From positions 1 to 5,933 of the forward strand of contig CALMDN010000291.1 in assembly GCA_937864935.1 (NCBI GenBank): DNA of 5,933 nucleotides, written 5' to 3'. Positions 1 to 5,933 of this stretch are shown here, piece after piece. The stretch comes from an uncultured Bacteroidales bacterium (GTDB lineage: Bacteria > Bacteroidota > Bacteroidia > Bacteroidales > Lentimicrobiaceae). Numbering within the stretch: the first letter of the stretch is position 1; every line of letters begins with the position of its first letter. The notes beneath the pieces were generated by a model. That model saw only the letters and a list, made by a program, of their open reading frames with translations. It was not told the origin of the DNA and did not search any database. The position numbers and the translations under genes were made by a program.

Positions 1-1747
1 CCTGATTCAGCACAATGCTGAGTTTAACCTGGGGATCAGGAAATACCAGGGAGATGTATTCTCTCCGAAAGGACATAAATACCTCAAGGATTTCAGCACA
101 GAGCCCATACCAAAGCTTACCTATGGGGTGGGGGGGATAGAGTTTACCAAGGAGATGCTCTTCTCCCACAAAGACGGGCGCATGATTATCAAATATACCC
201 TTGTCGAAGCCCATTCACCCACCATCATACGTTTCAGACCGTTTCTGGCTTTCAGAAATATACATGCCCTGAGCAAAGCCAACTACGATGTGGATACCAG
301 CTATGAGCCAATTGCACATGGTATCAGGCTCAGGATGTATCGCGGATACTCATACCTGCACCTTCAGTTTTCAAAAGACCCTGATTATGTGCATGTTCCT
401 GACTGGTATTACAATGTTGAATACATACGCGAGAAGGCAAGGGGGTATGAATATCTTGAGGATCTGTATACCCCGGGATACTTTGAGATGCCGATAGCAA
501 AGGGCGAGAGCATCTATTTCTCTGCTGGTATTGAGCAGATCAGCCCGGCAATACTGAAAAAATCCTATCTCACCGAAATTGATCGCAGGGTGCCCCGCGA
601 CAGCTTTGAAAACTGTTTGCTGAATGCCGCTCAGCAATTTGTGGTGCGACGGGCCAAAAAGGTTGAGGTCATTGCCGGTTATCCATGGTTTGGCCGGTGG
701 GGCCGCGACACTTTTATCTCTCTTCCCGGTCTAACACTGGCTATCGGTGATTTTAAAACAGCAAAGGCAGCCATTGATACCATCATTCAGGAGATGCGCG
801 GACCGCTTTTCCCGAATATGGGCATTGGCGAACAGGCTCTGTATAATTCTGCCGATGCCCCCCTCTGGTTTTTCTGGGCATTGCAGCAATATGGCCTCTA
901 TACCAAAACCACGCGCAGATTGTGGAAAGAGTACGGAAAAAAAATGAAAACCATTCTCGAAGGTTTCCGTGCCGGTACTGCTTACAACATCAAAATGCAC
1001 GATAACGGTCTGATTTACGCTGGAGAAACCGGTTACGCTGTAACCTGGATGGATGCCGTGGTTGAAGGAAAACCGGTTACACCCCGCATCGGTTATACAG
1101 TTGAAGTAAATGCCCTGTGGTACAATGCCCTGATGTTTGCCATTGAACTTGCCACCCAGGCAGGGGATGAAGATTTCGTGAATGAATGGAAAGGAGTAGC
1201 TGCTGCGTTTCCGCAGGCATTCATTGCGAATTTCTGGGATCCTAAGAGAAAATACCTGGCGGATTATACCAACGGTGATTACAAGGACTTCTCTGTCAGA
1301 CCCAATATGGTATTTGCCACCTCACTGCCCTATTCACCTCTCAATGAGGAGATGCGCAATGGGGTACTTGAGCGTCTCAAATCCGAGTTGCTTACAATAC
1401 GTGGTTTGAGATCACTGGCTCCGAAGAACCCGCTTTACAAAGGTGTTTATACAGGCAATCAGACGCAGCGCGATAACGCCTATCATCAGGGCTCGGTTTA
1501 CCCATGGCTTCTCGGACATTTCCTTGAAGGCTACCTGGCCATTCATGGAAAAGGGGGCCTTAAAATGGCCATCGATCTGTACAATGGATTCAAGGAAGTA
1601 ATGGTTGAGCATGGGATAGGAACCATTTCAGAAGTTTATGATGGCGATCCTCCACACAAGGCAGGCGGAGCCATTTCACAGGCCTGGAACATAGCTGAAA
1701 TGCTCAGGATCAACTGGTTAATAAGACAGTATTCGGCAAAATTGTAA
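1..1747 (+). CDS. Glycogen debranching enzyme (amylo-alpha-1,6-glucosidase, GH133), 5'-partial
   Basis: The enzyme hydrolyses alpha-1,6 branch points in glycogen and is presumably cytoplasmic. The reading frame is open from position 2, so the real start lies upstream; an internal GTG at 128 is not the start, because family-like sequence (LIQHNAEFNL) precedes it. The visible part has 581 residues. Roughly the first 190 belong to the N-terminal GDE beta-rich domain, and the rest to the (alpha/alpha)6 GDE_C domain, which begins near RDSFENCLLN. Family motifs are clear: YPWFGRWGRD at 680-709, TWMDA with its Asp at 1052-1054, and ISEVYDGDPPH with its Glu at 1631-1633. By analogy with eukaryotic debranching enzymes, that Asp and Glu are the likely catalytic pair (inference). 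Bacterial relatives are, from memory, about 640-660 residues, so about 65-75 residues should be missing. It ends with TAA, 37 bases before the next gene, and is probably co-transcribed with it. No frameshift or lost motif is seen. Confidence 0.93.
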   Translation, partial: LIQHNAEFNLGIRKYQGDVFSPKGHKYLKDFSTEPIPKLTYGVGGIEFTKEMLFSHKDGRMIIKYTLVEAHSPTIIRFRPFLAFRNIHALSKANYDVDTSYEPIAHGIRLRMYRGYSYLHLQFSKDPDYVHVPDWYYNVEYIREKARGYEYLEDLYTPGYFEMPIAKGESIYFSAGIEQISPAILKKSYLTEIDRRVPRDSFENCLLNAAQQFVVRRAKKVEVIAGYPWFGRWGRDTFISLPGLTLAIGDFKTAKAAIDTIIQEMRGPLFPNMGIGEQALYNSADAPLWFFWALQQYGLYTKTTRRLWKEYGKKMKTILEGFRAGTAYNIKMHDNGLIYAGETGYAVTWMDAVVEGKPVTPRIGYTVEVNALWYNALMFAIELATQAGDEDFVNEWKGVAAAFPQAFIANFWDPKRKYLADYTNGDYKDFSVRPNMVFATSLPYSPLNEEMRNGVLERLKSELLTIRGLRSLAPKNPLYKGVYTGNQTQRDNAYHQGSVYPWLLGHFLEGYLAIHGKGGLKMAIDLYNGFKEVMVEHGIGTISEVYDGDPPHKAGGAISQAWNIAEMLRINWLIRQYSAKL

Positions 1748-1770
1748 ACAAATAGTCATTGAAATTTAAA

Positions 1771-1776
1771 GAAGGG
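1771..1776 (+). promoter_or_regulatory. Shine-Dalgarno-like purine tract before the glycosyltransferase gene
   Basis: GAAGGG ends eight bases before the ATG at 1785. It is the only start in the window with a purine tract at a plausible distance; the starts at 3100 and 4790 have none. The match to the anti-Shine-Dalgarno sequence is partial, so its use is uncertain. An in-frame TAA at 1767-1769 makes 1785 the first possible ATG of this frame. Confidence 0.4.
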
Positions 1777-1784
1777 ATTTATTT

Positions 1785-3071
1785 ATGAAAGTTTTGATGT
1801 TCGGTTGGGAGTTTCCGCCACACATCACCGGTGGGCTTGGCACTGCCTGCTTCGGTATGACCAAAGGCCTGCTGAAAAACGGAGTTCAGGTTTTATTTGT
1901 CGTTCCCAAAGCCTATGGCGATGAAAGCGAGGAAGCGGTCAGACTGGTGAATGCCAGTGATGTAACCATCGATATCCGTAAAACAGGACAACAGGACTTT
2001 TGGAAAGACATTACCTATCTTGAAGTAAATTCAAGCCTTGTTCCCTACGTTGGACCGGAAGCCTTCGAAAACCTTATTGAAACCGGCGAGGCTTATTATT
2101 CTGAAACCGAAGAATCAATTTTCAATGCCAGATACACGTTTTCCGGAAAGTATGGTGCCAACCTGCTCGAAGAGGTGTCGCGCTATGCCCTTGTCGGCGC
2201 CCAGATAGCGGTCGACTCGGAATTTGACCTGATTCATGCCCACGACTGGCTTACCTATCCGGCCGGCATCGCTGCCAAGAAAGCAAGTGGTAAACCGTTG
2301 GTCGTGCATATGCATGCCACCGAGTTTGACCGCTCAGGAGAGAATGTGAACCAGCAGGTTTATGACATTGAACGTCAGGGTATGGAAGCCGCTGATATGG
2401 TAATTACGGTAAGTAATCTTACCCGCAATATTGTCATCGACCGCTATGGGATCGATCCTGAAAAAGTCATCACAGTGCACAATGCCGTGGAACCCACCGA
2501 CAGAAGCGAACTGCTTGATGTACAAAAACATGTGCCTGAGAAAATTGTTACCTTTCTGGGTAGGGTGACATTTCAGAAAGGCCCTGAATACTTTATTGAA
2601 GCAGCCTACAAAGTGTTGCAGCGCGATCCCAATGTCAGGTTTGTAATGGCCGGCACAGGTGACCTGCTGGAGAAAATGATCCGCCGGGTTGCTCAGCTTC
2701 GCATTGCTACCAGATTTCATTTTACCGGGTTCCTCAGGGGCGAAAATGTTGACCGCATGTTTGCCATGAGCGATGTGTATGTAATGCCGTCTGTTTCGGA
2801 ACCATTCGGTATTTCACCTCTGGAAGCCATGCGTTCAAATGTCCCGGTAGTGATTTCAAAGCAATCGGGGGTAGCCGAAGTGCTTCAGCATGCGTTGAAG
2901 GTTGACTTCTGGGATATCGATGCCATGGCCGATGCCATTTATGCTTTGCTTCGCTACAACAGCCTTTCTTCGGTGTTTTCCAAGTACGGTGCCCACGAAG
3001 TTGATAACCTGAAATGGGAAAATGCAGCCAGACTCATCAAAGATGTGTATGAGAAAGCGCTCGTTAAATAG
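1785..3071 (+). CDS. GT-B fold glycosyltransferase (GT4/GT5-like, glycogen synthase-related)
   Basis: This complete 428-residue, presumably cytoplasmic protein is a retaining glycosyltransferase with two Rossmann-like domains. The N-terminal domain starts with MKVLMFGWEFPPHITGGLG; GGLG (residues 16-19) corresponds to the glycine loop of the KTGGL motif in bacterial glycogen/starch synthases. HAHDW (151-155) and HMHATEFDR (175-183) are further family motifs. The C-terminal donor-binding domain begins near residue 255, with FLGR (257-260) and K265 as likely phosphate-contacting residues. EPFGISPLE supplies the EX7E pair (E339, E347). No signal peptide or membrane segment is seen. Its position between a debranching enzyme and a GH57 alpha-amylase suggests glucosyl transfer to an alpha-glucan or primer. 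The donor (ADP-glucose or UDP-glucose) cannot be read from the sequence. It could instead make a maltooligosaccharide or a glucosylated small molecule. The class is secure; the exact substrate is not. Confidence 0.88.
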   Translation: MKVLMFGWEFPPHITGGLGTACFGMTKGLLKNGVQVLFVVPKAYGDESEEAVRLVNASDVTIDIRKTGQQDFWKDITYLEVNSSLVPYVGPEAFENLIETGEAYYSETEESIFNARYTFSGKYGANLLEEVSRYALVGAQIAVDSEFDLIHAHDWLTYPAGIAAKKASGKPLVVHMHATEFDRSGENVNQQVYDIERQGMEAADMVITVSNLTRNIVIDRYGIDPEKVITVHNAVEPTDRSELLDVQKHVPEKIVTFLGRVTFQKGPEYFIEAAYKVLQRDPNVRFVMAGTGDLLEKMIRRVAQLRIATRFHFTGFLRGENVDRMFAMSDVYVMPSVSEPFGISPLEAMRSNVPVVISKQSGVAEVLQHALKVDFWDIDAMADAIYALLRYNSLSSVFSKYGAHEVDNLKWENAARLIKDVYEKALVK

Positions 3072-3072
3072 A

Positions 3073-3093
3073 TCATAATAACTGTCATAATAA
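3073..3093 (+). repeat. Short tandem direct repeat in the intergenic gap
   Basis: TCATAATAA occurs twice, at 3073-3081 and 3085-3093, separated by CTG, giving a 12-base period. The pair fills most of the 28-base gap between the glycosyltransferase stop and the GH57 start. It may be chance in AT-rich sequence, or an A/U-rich unstructured leader that helps initiation where no Shine-Dalgarno is present. Nothing shows that it is a protein-binding site. Confidence 0.45.
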
Positions 3094-3099
3094 ACCACC

Positions 3100-4662
3100 A
3101 TGAGATCAATTTGCTTTTATTTTCAGGTTCATCAACCCTTCAGAATCAAAACTTACCGGTTTTTCGATATTGGAGCAAACCATCATTATTACGACGAATA
3201 CCAGAACCGGTCTATCATAAAACGTGTGGTCGAAAGGTCATACCTGCCGATGAACAAGTTGTTGCTCGGACTTATCAAGGAATATGGTGCTGCTTTCAGA
3301 GTATGTTTTTCAATTTCAGGGAATGCCCTCGACCAGTTCGAGATGTACGCCCCGGAAGCCCTCGATAGTTTCAGGAAACTGGCAGCTACAGGAAATGTTG
3401 AGTTTCTGACCGAAACCTATGCCCACTCCCTGGTAGCTCTGAAAGATGCTGATGAATTCAAGCGTCAGGTAAAACTCCATTCTGATAAAATTGAACAGTT
3501 ATTCGGAGTGCGCCCCACTGCCTTCAGAAATACCGAACTCATCTATTCCGATGCCATCGGAAGCATGGTTTATGACATGGGATACAATGTGATGCTCACT
3601 GAAGGGGCTAAGCACATTCTGGGCTGGAAAAGCCCCAATTTCCTGTATTGCAGCGGAACAACCCCCAAGCTGAAGCTGCTGCTGCGCAACAACCAGCTCA
3701 GCGATGACATCGCCTTCCGTTTCTCCAACCAGAGCTGGATTGAATGGCCGCTCACAGCCGAGAAATTTGCTACTTGGATAGGCAGTGCGGATAAAAATCA
3801 GCAGGTTGTCAATATTTTCCTTGATTACGAATCGTTCGGAGAACACCAGTGGGCCGAGACCGGCATTTTCGATTTCATGAAAGCCTTGCCCAAACAGATT
3901 TTCTCACGCACAAATTTTGGATTCTCAACCCCAAGTCAGCTGGCTGAGAAACTTCAGCCGGTAGCCGCCGTAAATGTTCCTTACCCTATCTCCTGGGCTG
4001 ATGAAGAACGTGACCTCACTGCCTGGCTTGGAAATGAGATGCAGGATGAAGCCTTCGAAAGTCTTTACAAAATTTCGGAGAAAGTAAAACAGATCAGAAA
4101 TAAGGACATTCAGCAGGACTGGTTGTATCTTCAGACTTCAGACCATTTTTATTACATGTGTACCAAATGGTTCTCTGACGGGGCAGTTCATAAGTACTTT
4201 AATCCTTATTCAACCCCTTATGAGGCCTTCATCAATTACATGAATGTTCTGTCTGACTTCATCGGCCGCGTAGAGCATTACGACGAAAAAACCGTTGCAG
4301 AAACCGAAATATTCAATATTCCAGATCCGGCTGGTTTGAATAAAACAGCACCCAAAGTTAAAACCGAACAGCCATCCAAAGCCAAAAGTGTTAAAAAGAC
4401 AGCTCCGGCAGCGGAAGATGACATTATTTTCAGTCTTTCAAAAAAAGACCTGAATACAGCGGTTTCCAGGCTCGATCTGAAAGATCTGGCCCATTCCATC
4501 ATGGGAAGGGCTGAATCGGAAGTTGAAAAGCTTATGAAAAACCTTCCGGTTGCAAAACGAAAAGAGCTTGAAGATTTACTGAAATCAACCACCAAACCGG
4601 GAAAAGCAGCCATTGAAAAGTACCGTAAGAAGGTAAACGACCTGATCAAATCACTCTTTTAG
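3100..4662 (+). CDS. GH57 alpha-amylase-type glycoside hydrolase with a C-terminal FliG-like extension
   Basis: This complete 520-residue protein is predicted to act on alpha-1,4-glucan by the retaining mechanism of GH57. The catalytic (beta/alpha)7-barrel part and its helical cap cover about residues 1-400. All five family regions can be placed: FQVHQPF (residues 8-14), GNVEFLTE (98-105), FRNTELIYSD with likely nucleophile E146, FLDYESFGEH with likely acid/base D242, and SWADEERD to WLGN (298-312). A Lys/Ala/Pro-rich linker (about 408-439) and a predicted all-helical tail (about 440-520) follow. There is no signal peptide, so it should be cytoplasmic and act on stored glycogen. An in-frame TAA at 3091-3093 makes 3100 the first ATG; no Shine-Dalgarno precedes it. 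The gene lies 28 bases after the glycosyltransferase and is probably in the same operon. GH57 also includes 4-alpha-glucanotransferases and branching enzymes, so the reaction is not certain; the sequence looks closest to the alpha-amylase subgroup. Confidence 0.9.
   Translation: MRSICFYFQVHQPFRIKTYRFFDIGANHHYYDEYQNRSIIKRVVERSYLPMNKLLLGLIKEYGAAFRVCFSISGNALDQFEMYAPEALDSFRKLAATGNVEFLTETYAHSLVALKDADEFKRQVKLHSDKIEQLFGVRPTAFRNTELIYSDAIGSMVYDMGYNVMLTEGAKHILGWKSPNFLYCSGTTPKLKLLLRNNQLSDDIAFRFSNQSWIEWPLTAEKFATWIGSADKNQQVVNIFLDYESFGEHQWAETGIFDFMKALPKQIFSRTNFGFSTPSQLAEKLQPVAAVNVPYPISWADEERDLTAWLGNEMQDEAFESLYKISEKVKQIRNKDIQQDWLYLQTSDHFYYMCTKWFSDGAVHKYFNPYSTPYEAFINYMNVLSDFIGRVEHYDEKTVAETEIFNIPDPAGLNKTAPKVKTEQPSKAKSVKKTAPAAEDDIIFSLSKKDLNTAVSRLDLKDLAHSIMGRAESEVEKLMKNLPVAKRKELEDLLKSTTKPGKAAIEKYRKKVNDLIKSLF
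4417..4659 (+). other. Domain: FliG C-terminal-like helical region at the end of the GH57 protein
   Basis: Residues about 440-520 of the GH57 protein are separated from the catalytic part by a linker containing KTAPK and KTAPA. Against FliG as I remember it, the order of conserved elements matches: a D-I/L start, a helix ending in L-D, then DLAHSIMGRA (FliG: DLALALKGA), EVEKLMKNL (FliG: LKEKIFKNM), ELEDLLK (FliG: LLKDELE), and a last helix IEKYRKKVNDLIKSL (FliG: VEEAQQKIINIIRRL). The match needs only about two single-residue gaps. The homology is inferred from memory, not from a computed alignment. In FliG this region makes protein-protein contacts, so a docking or self-assembly role is possible here. 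A generic charged helical tail is the alternative. Confidence 0.5.
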
Positions 4663-4663
4663 T

Positions 4664-4709
4664 CCCGGAAAATCATTTCGAATGCGACGATTACAAAACC
4701 AGCTCCGGG
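4664..4709. repeat. Inverted repeat just after the GH57 stop codon
   Basis: CCCGGA at 4664-4669 is exactly complementary to TCCGGG at 4704-4709, with a 34-base spacer. The six-base G+C-rich stem begins two bases after the TAG. No T-run follows it and the loop is long, so it is a weak terminator candidate. It could protect the 3' end of the upstream message, or be chance. Confidence 0.25.
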
Positions 4710-4737
4710 CAATTAACCTAAACTGAACCAGTACCTA

Positions 4738-4765
4738 AAGGCCCCTGCCTCTGTGCAGTGGCCTT
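4738..4765 (+). terminator. Imperfect hairpin between the GH57 and GT3 genes (possible terminator or attenuator)
   Basis: AAGGCC (4738-4743) pairs with GGCCTT (4760-4765). After one C/T mismatch, CTGC (4745-4748) pairs with GCAG (4755-4758), leaving a six-base loop CTCTGT. This gives ten base pairs in 28 bases. The following ATTGTTG is only partly T-rich, so intrinsic termination would be inefficient. The hairpin ends 24 bases before the GT3 start codon, so it could also be a leader structure that limits read-through or affects translation. The surrounding gap, 4663-4789, holds no gene. Confidence 0.45.
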
Positions 4766-4789
4766 ATTGTTGAATAATACCCTATTCTC

Positions 4790-5933
4790 ATGACACAACA
4801 GCAAAAACTAAAGCCTGATTATCTTTTCGAAACAAGTTGGGAAATCTGTAACAAGGTCGGTGGCATTTATACCGTAGTTTCTACCAAAGCCCCGGGAATA
4901 CAGAAAATGCTTGAAGATAATTACATTCTGATCGGACCAGATGTGTGGAAAGAAACAGATAAAAACCCCGATTTTATTGAAGACAGATACATCTACCGCT
5001 CCTGGAGGGAACATGCGGAAGCTCAGGGACTGAGGATCCGTATCGGCAGATGGAACATCGAGAGCAACCCGATTGTTTTCCTTGTTGACTTCACTCCTTA
5101 TTTTCAAATCAAGGATAAAATCTTTGCGAATTTCTGGGAAACATACCAGCTCGACTCTATTTCAGGCCAGTGGGATTACGTGGAACCTGCTCTTTTTGGC
5201 TATGCTGCCGGTAAAGTAATCGAAAGCTTTTACGAATTCAACCTTACTTCACACGACCGTATTGTAGCTCATTTTCACGAATGGATGACCGGCACCGGAG
5301 TGCTGTATCTGCGCGACAGGGTGCCACAGGTCGGATGTATCTTTACCACCCACGCCACCGCCATTGGCAGGGCTGTTGCAGGAAATAACCTTCCGCTTTA
5401 TGGTGAGTATATTAATTATCAGGCAGATGGACTTGCAAGGAGGTTTGATATTGTCTCCAAATTCTCCCTTGAAAGAGCTGCTGCTCAGAGCTCAGATGCC
5501 TTTACAACTGTGAGTGATATCACCGCGGTTGAATGCTCCCGTTTCCTGTCCCGTCAACCCGATGTTGTAACACCAAACGGCTTTGACGATAGCTTCGTAC
5601 CTGCTCCCGCAGAGTTTGAGAACCGCCGGGGCATGGCCCGCCATAAGATAATGCAGGTGACGCGTGCACTCTTTAATGCCGATTTGCCTGATGATAGTCT
5701 GCTGGTTGTTAACAGCGGCAGATATGAATTCAGAAACAAAGGAATCGACCTCTTCATCGATGCCCTTGCGTCGCTCAACAACAACAAGAAGTCCGACAAG
5801 ACCATCATCGGATTCATTACCGTACCCGCCAACCATTCAGGCCCTTCTGAAGCTTTACTCGCACGTCTAAACGATCCGGACTTCAATTCTCCCACATCAG
5901 GGGAGTACCTTACCCACGGACTCTTTGATCAGG
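4790..5933 (+). CDS. Glycogen synthase, GT3 family (eukaryote-like), 3'-partial
   Basis: GT3 enzymes extend the alpha-1,4-glucan chain of glycogen from a nucleotide-glucose donor. UDP-glucose is the donor in eukaryotic members; it is not proved for bacterial ones. The first 381 codons are visible and the frame is open to the window end. Bacterial members are, from memory, about 550-600 residues. Motifs typical of GT3 include FETSWEICNKVGGIYTVVSTKA (residues 13-34), given here as key residues W17, E18 and the glycine loop G24-G25, then HFHEWMTGTG (from 161), THATAIGR (187-194) and GRYEFRNKG (310-318), whose arginines match the donor-phosphate region of the yeast enzyme. The catalytic EX7E region should lie past the end. 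The N-terminus is short and has no eukaryotic-style regulatory extension. The start is set by an in-frame TAA at 4775-4777; no Shine-Dalgarno is seen. The 127-base gap and hairpin upstream leave open whether it belongs to the upstream operon. Confidence 0.93.
   Translation, partial: MTQQQKLKPDYLFETSWEICNKVGGIYTVVSTKAPGIQKMLEDNYILIGPDVWKETDKNPDFIEDRYIYRSWREHAEAQGLRIRIGRWNIESNPIVFLVDFTPYFQIKDKIFANFWETYQLDSISGQWDYVEPALFGYAAGKVIESFYEFNLTSHDRIVAHFHEWMTGTGVLYLRDRVPQVGCIFTTHATAIGRAVAGNNLPLYGEYINYQADGLARRFDIVSKFSLERAAAQSSDAFTTVSDITAVECSRFLSRQPDVVTPNGFDDSFVPAPAEFENRRGMARHKIMQVTRALFNADLPDDSLLVVNSGRYEFRNKGIDLFIDALASLNNNKKSDKTIIGFITVPANHSGPSEALLARLNDPDFNSPTSGEYLTHGLFDQ

Noticed and set aside
128..130. 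GTG as the start codon of the debranching enzyme
   Set aside because: The frame is open and family-like back to position 2, and a start at 128 would cut off part of the N-terminal domain.
2334..2720. Open frame of 128 codons on the minus strand
   Set aside because: It lies entirely inside the glycosyltransferase gene, which has clear family motifs in its own frame. The antisense product shows no recognisable domain.
4278..4649. Open frame of 123 codons on the minus strand
   Set aside because: It is antisense to the Lys/Ala-rich end of the GH57 gene. Its Ser/Phe-rich product looks like a by-product of that composition, and no start signal or family motif is seen.
4765..4772. TATTGTTG as a Bacteroidota-type -7 promoter element (TAnnTTTG) for the GT3 gene
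   Set aside because: It differs by one base from the consensus and there is no TTTG or TTG at the expected distance upstream. It also overlaps the end of the hairpin.
5492..5895. Overlapping open frames of about 113-114 codons on the minus strand near the window end
   Set aside because: They are antisense to the GT3 gene, whose donor-site motif GRYEFRNKG lies in the same stretch. Two overlapping minus-strand frames over one real gene are typical of shadows.

Overview
The window is a co-directional block of four glycogen/alpha-glucan metabolism genes, all on the + strand. Both ends cut through a gene. The gene set (GH133 debranching enzyme, GT-B glycosyltransferase, GH57 alpha-amylase, GT3 glycogen synthase), the moderate G+C content and the mostly absent Shine-Dalgarno sequences point to a member of the Bacteroidota, probably a Bacteroidales-like environmental lineage. 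That assignment is an inference from gene content; no marker gene is present.

Layout. Positions 1-1747 hold the 3' part of a glycogen debranching enzyme whose start lies before the window. After 37 bases, 1785-3071 encodes a complete 428-residue GT4/GT5-like glycosyltransferase. After 28 bases that contain a small direct repeat, 3100-4662 encodes a complete 520-residue GH57 alpha-amylase-type protein. A 127-base gap with a strong imperfect hairpin follows. From 4790 to the window end runs the first 381 codons of a GT3 (eukaryote-like) glycogen synthase. No RNA genes, mobile elements or CRISPR arrays are seen.

How the genes fit together. GT3 is the expected chain-elongating glycogen synthase. 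The debranching enzyme removes alpha-1,6 branch points. The GH57 protein probably cleaves or rearranges alpha-1,4-glucan. The GT4/GT5-like enzyme probably transfers glucose to an alpha-glucan or a primer. The first three genes are tightly packed and look like one operon. GT3 could be read through the hairpin or transcribed separately.

The most unusual feature is the C-terminus of the GH57 protein. After the catalytic part there is a Lys/Ala/Pro-rich linker, then about 80 residues that resemble the C-terminal helical region of the flagellar switch protein FliG. The GH57 part also keeps both expected catalytic acids, whereas the homologues I remember from gut Bacteroides have lost them.
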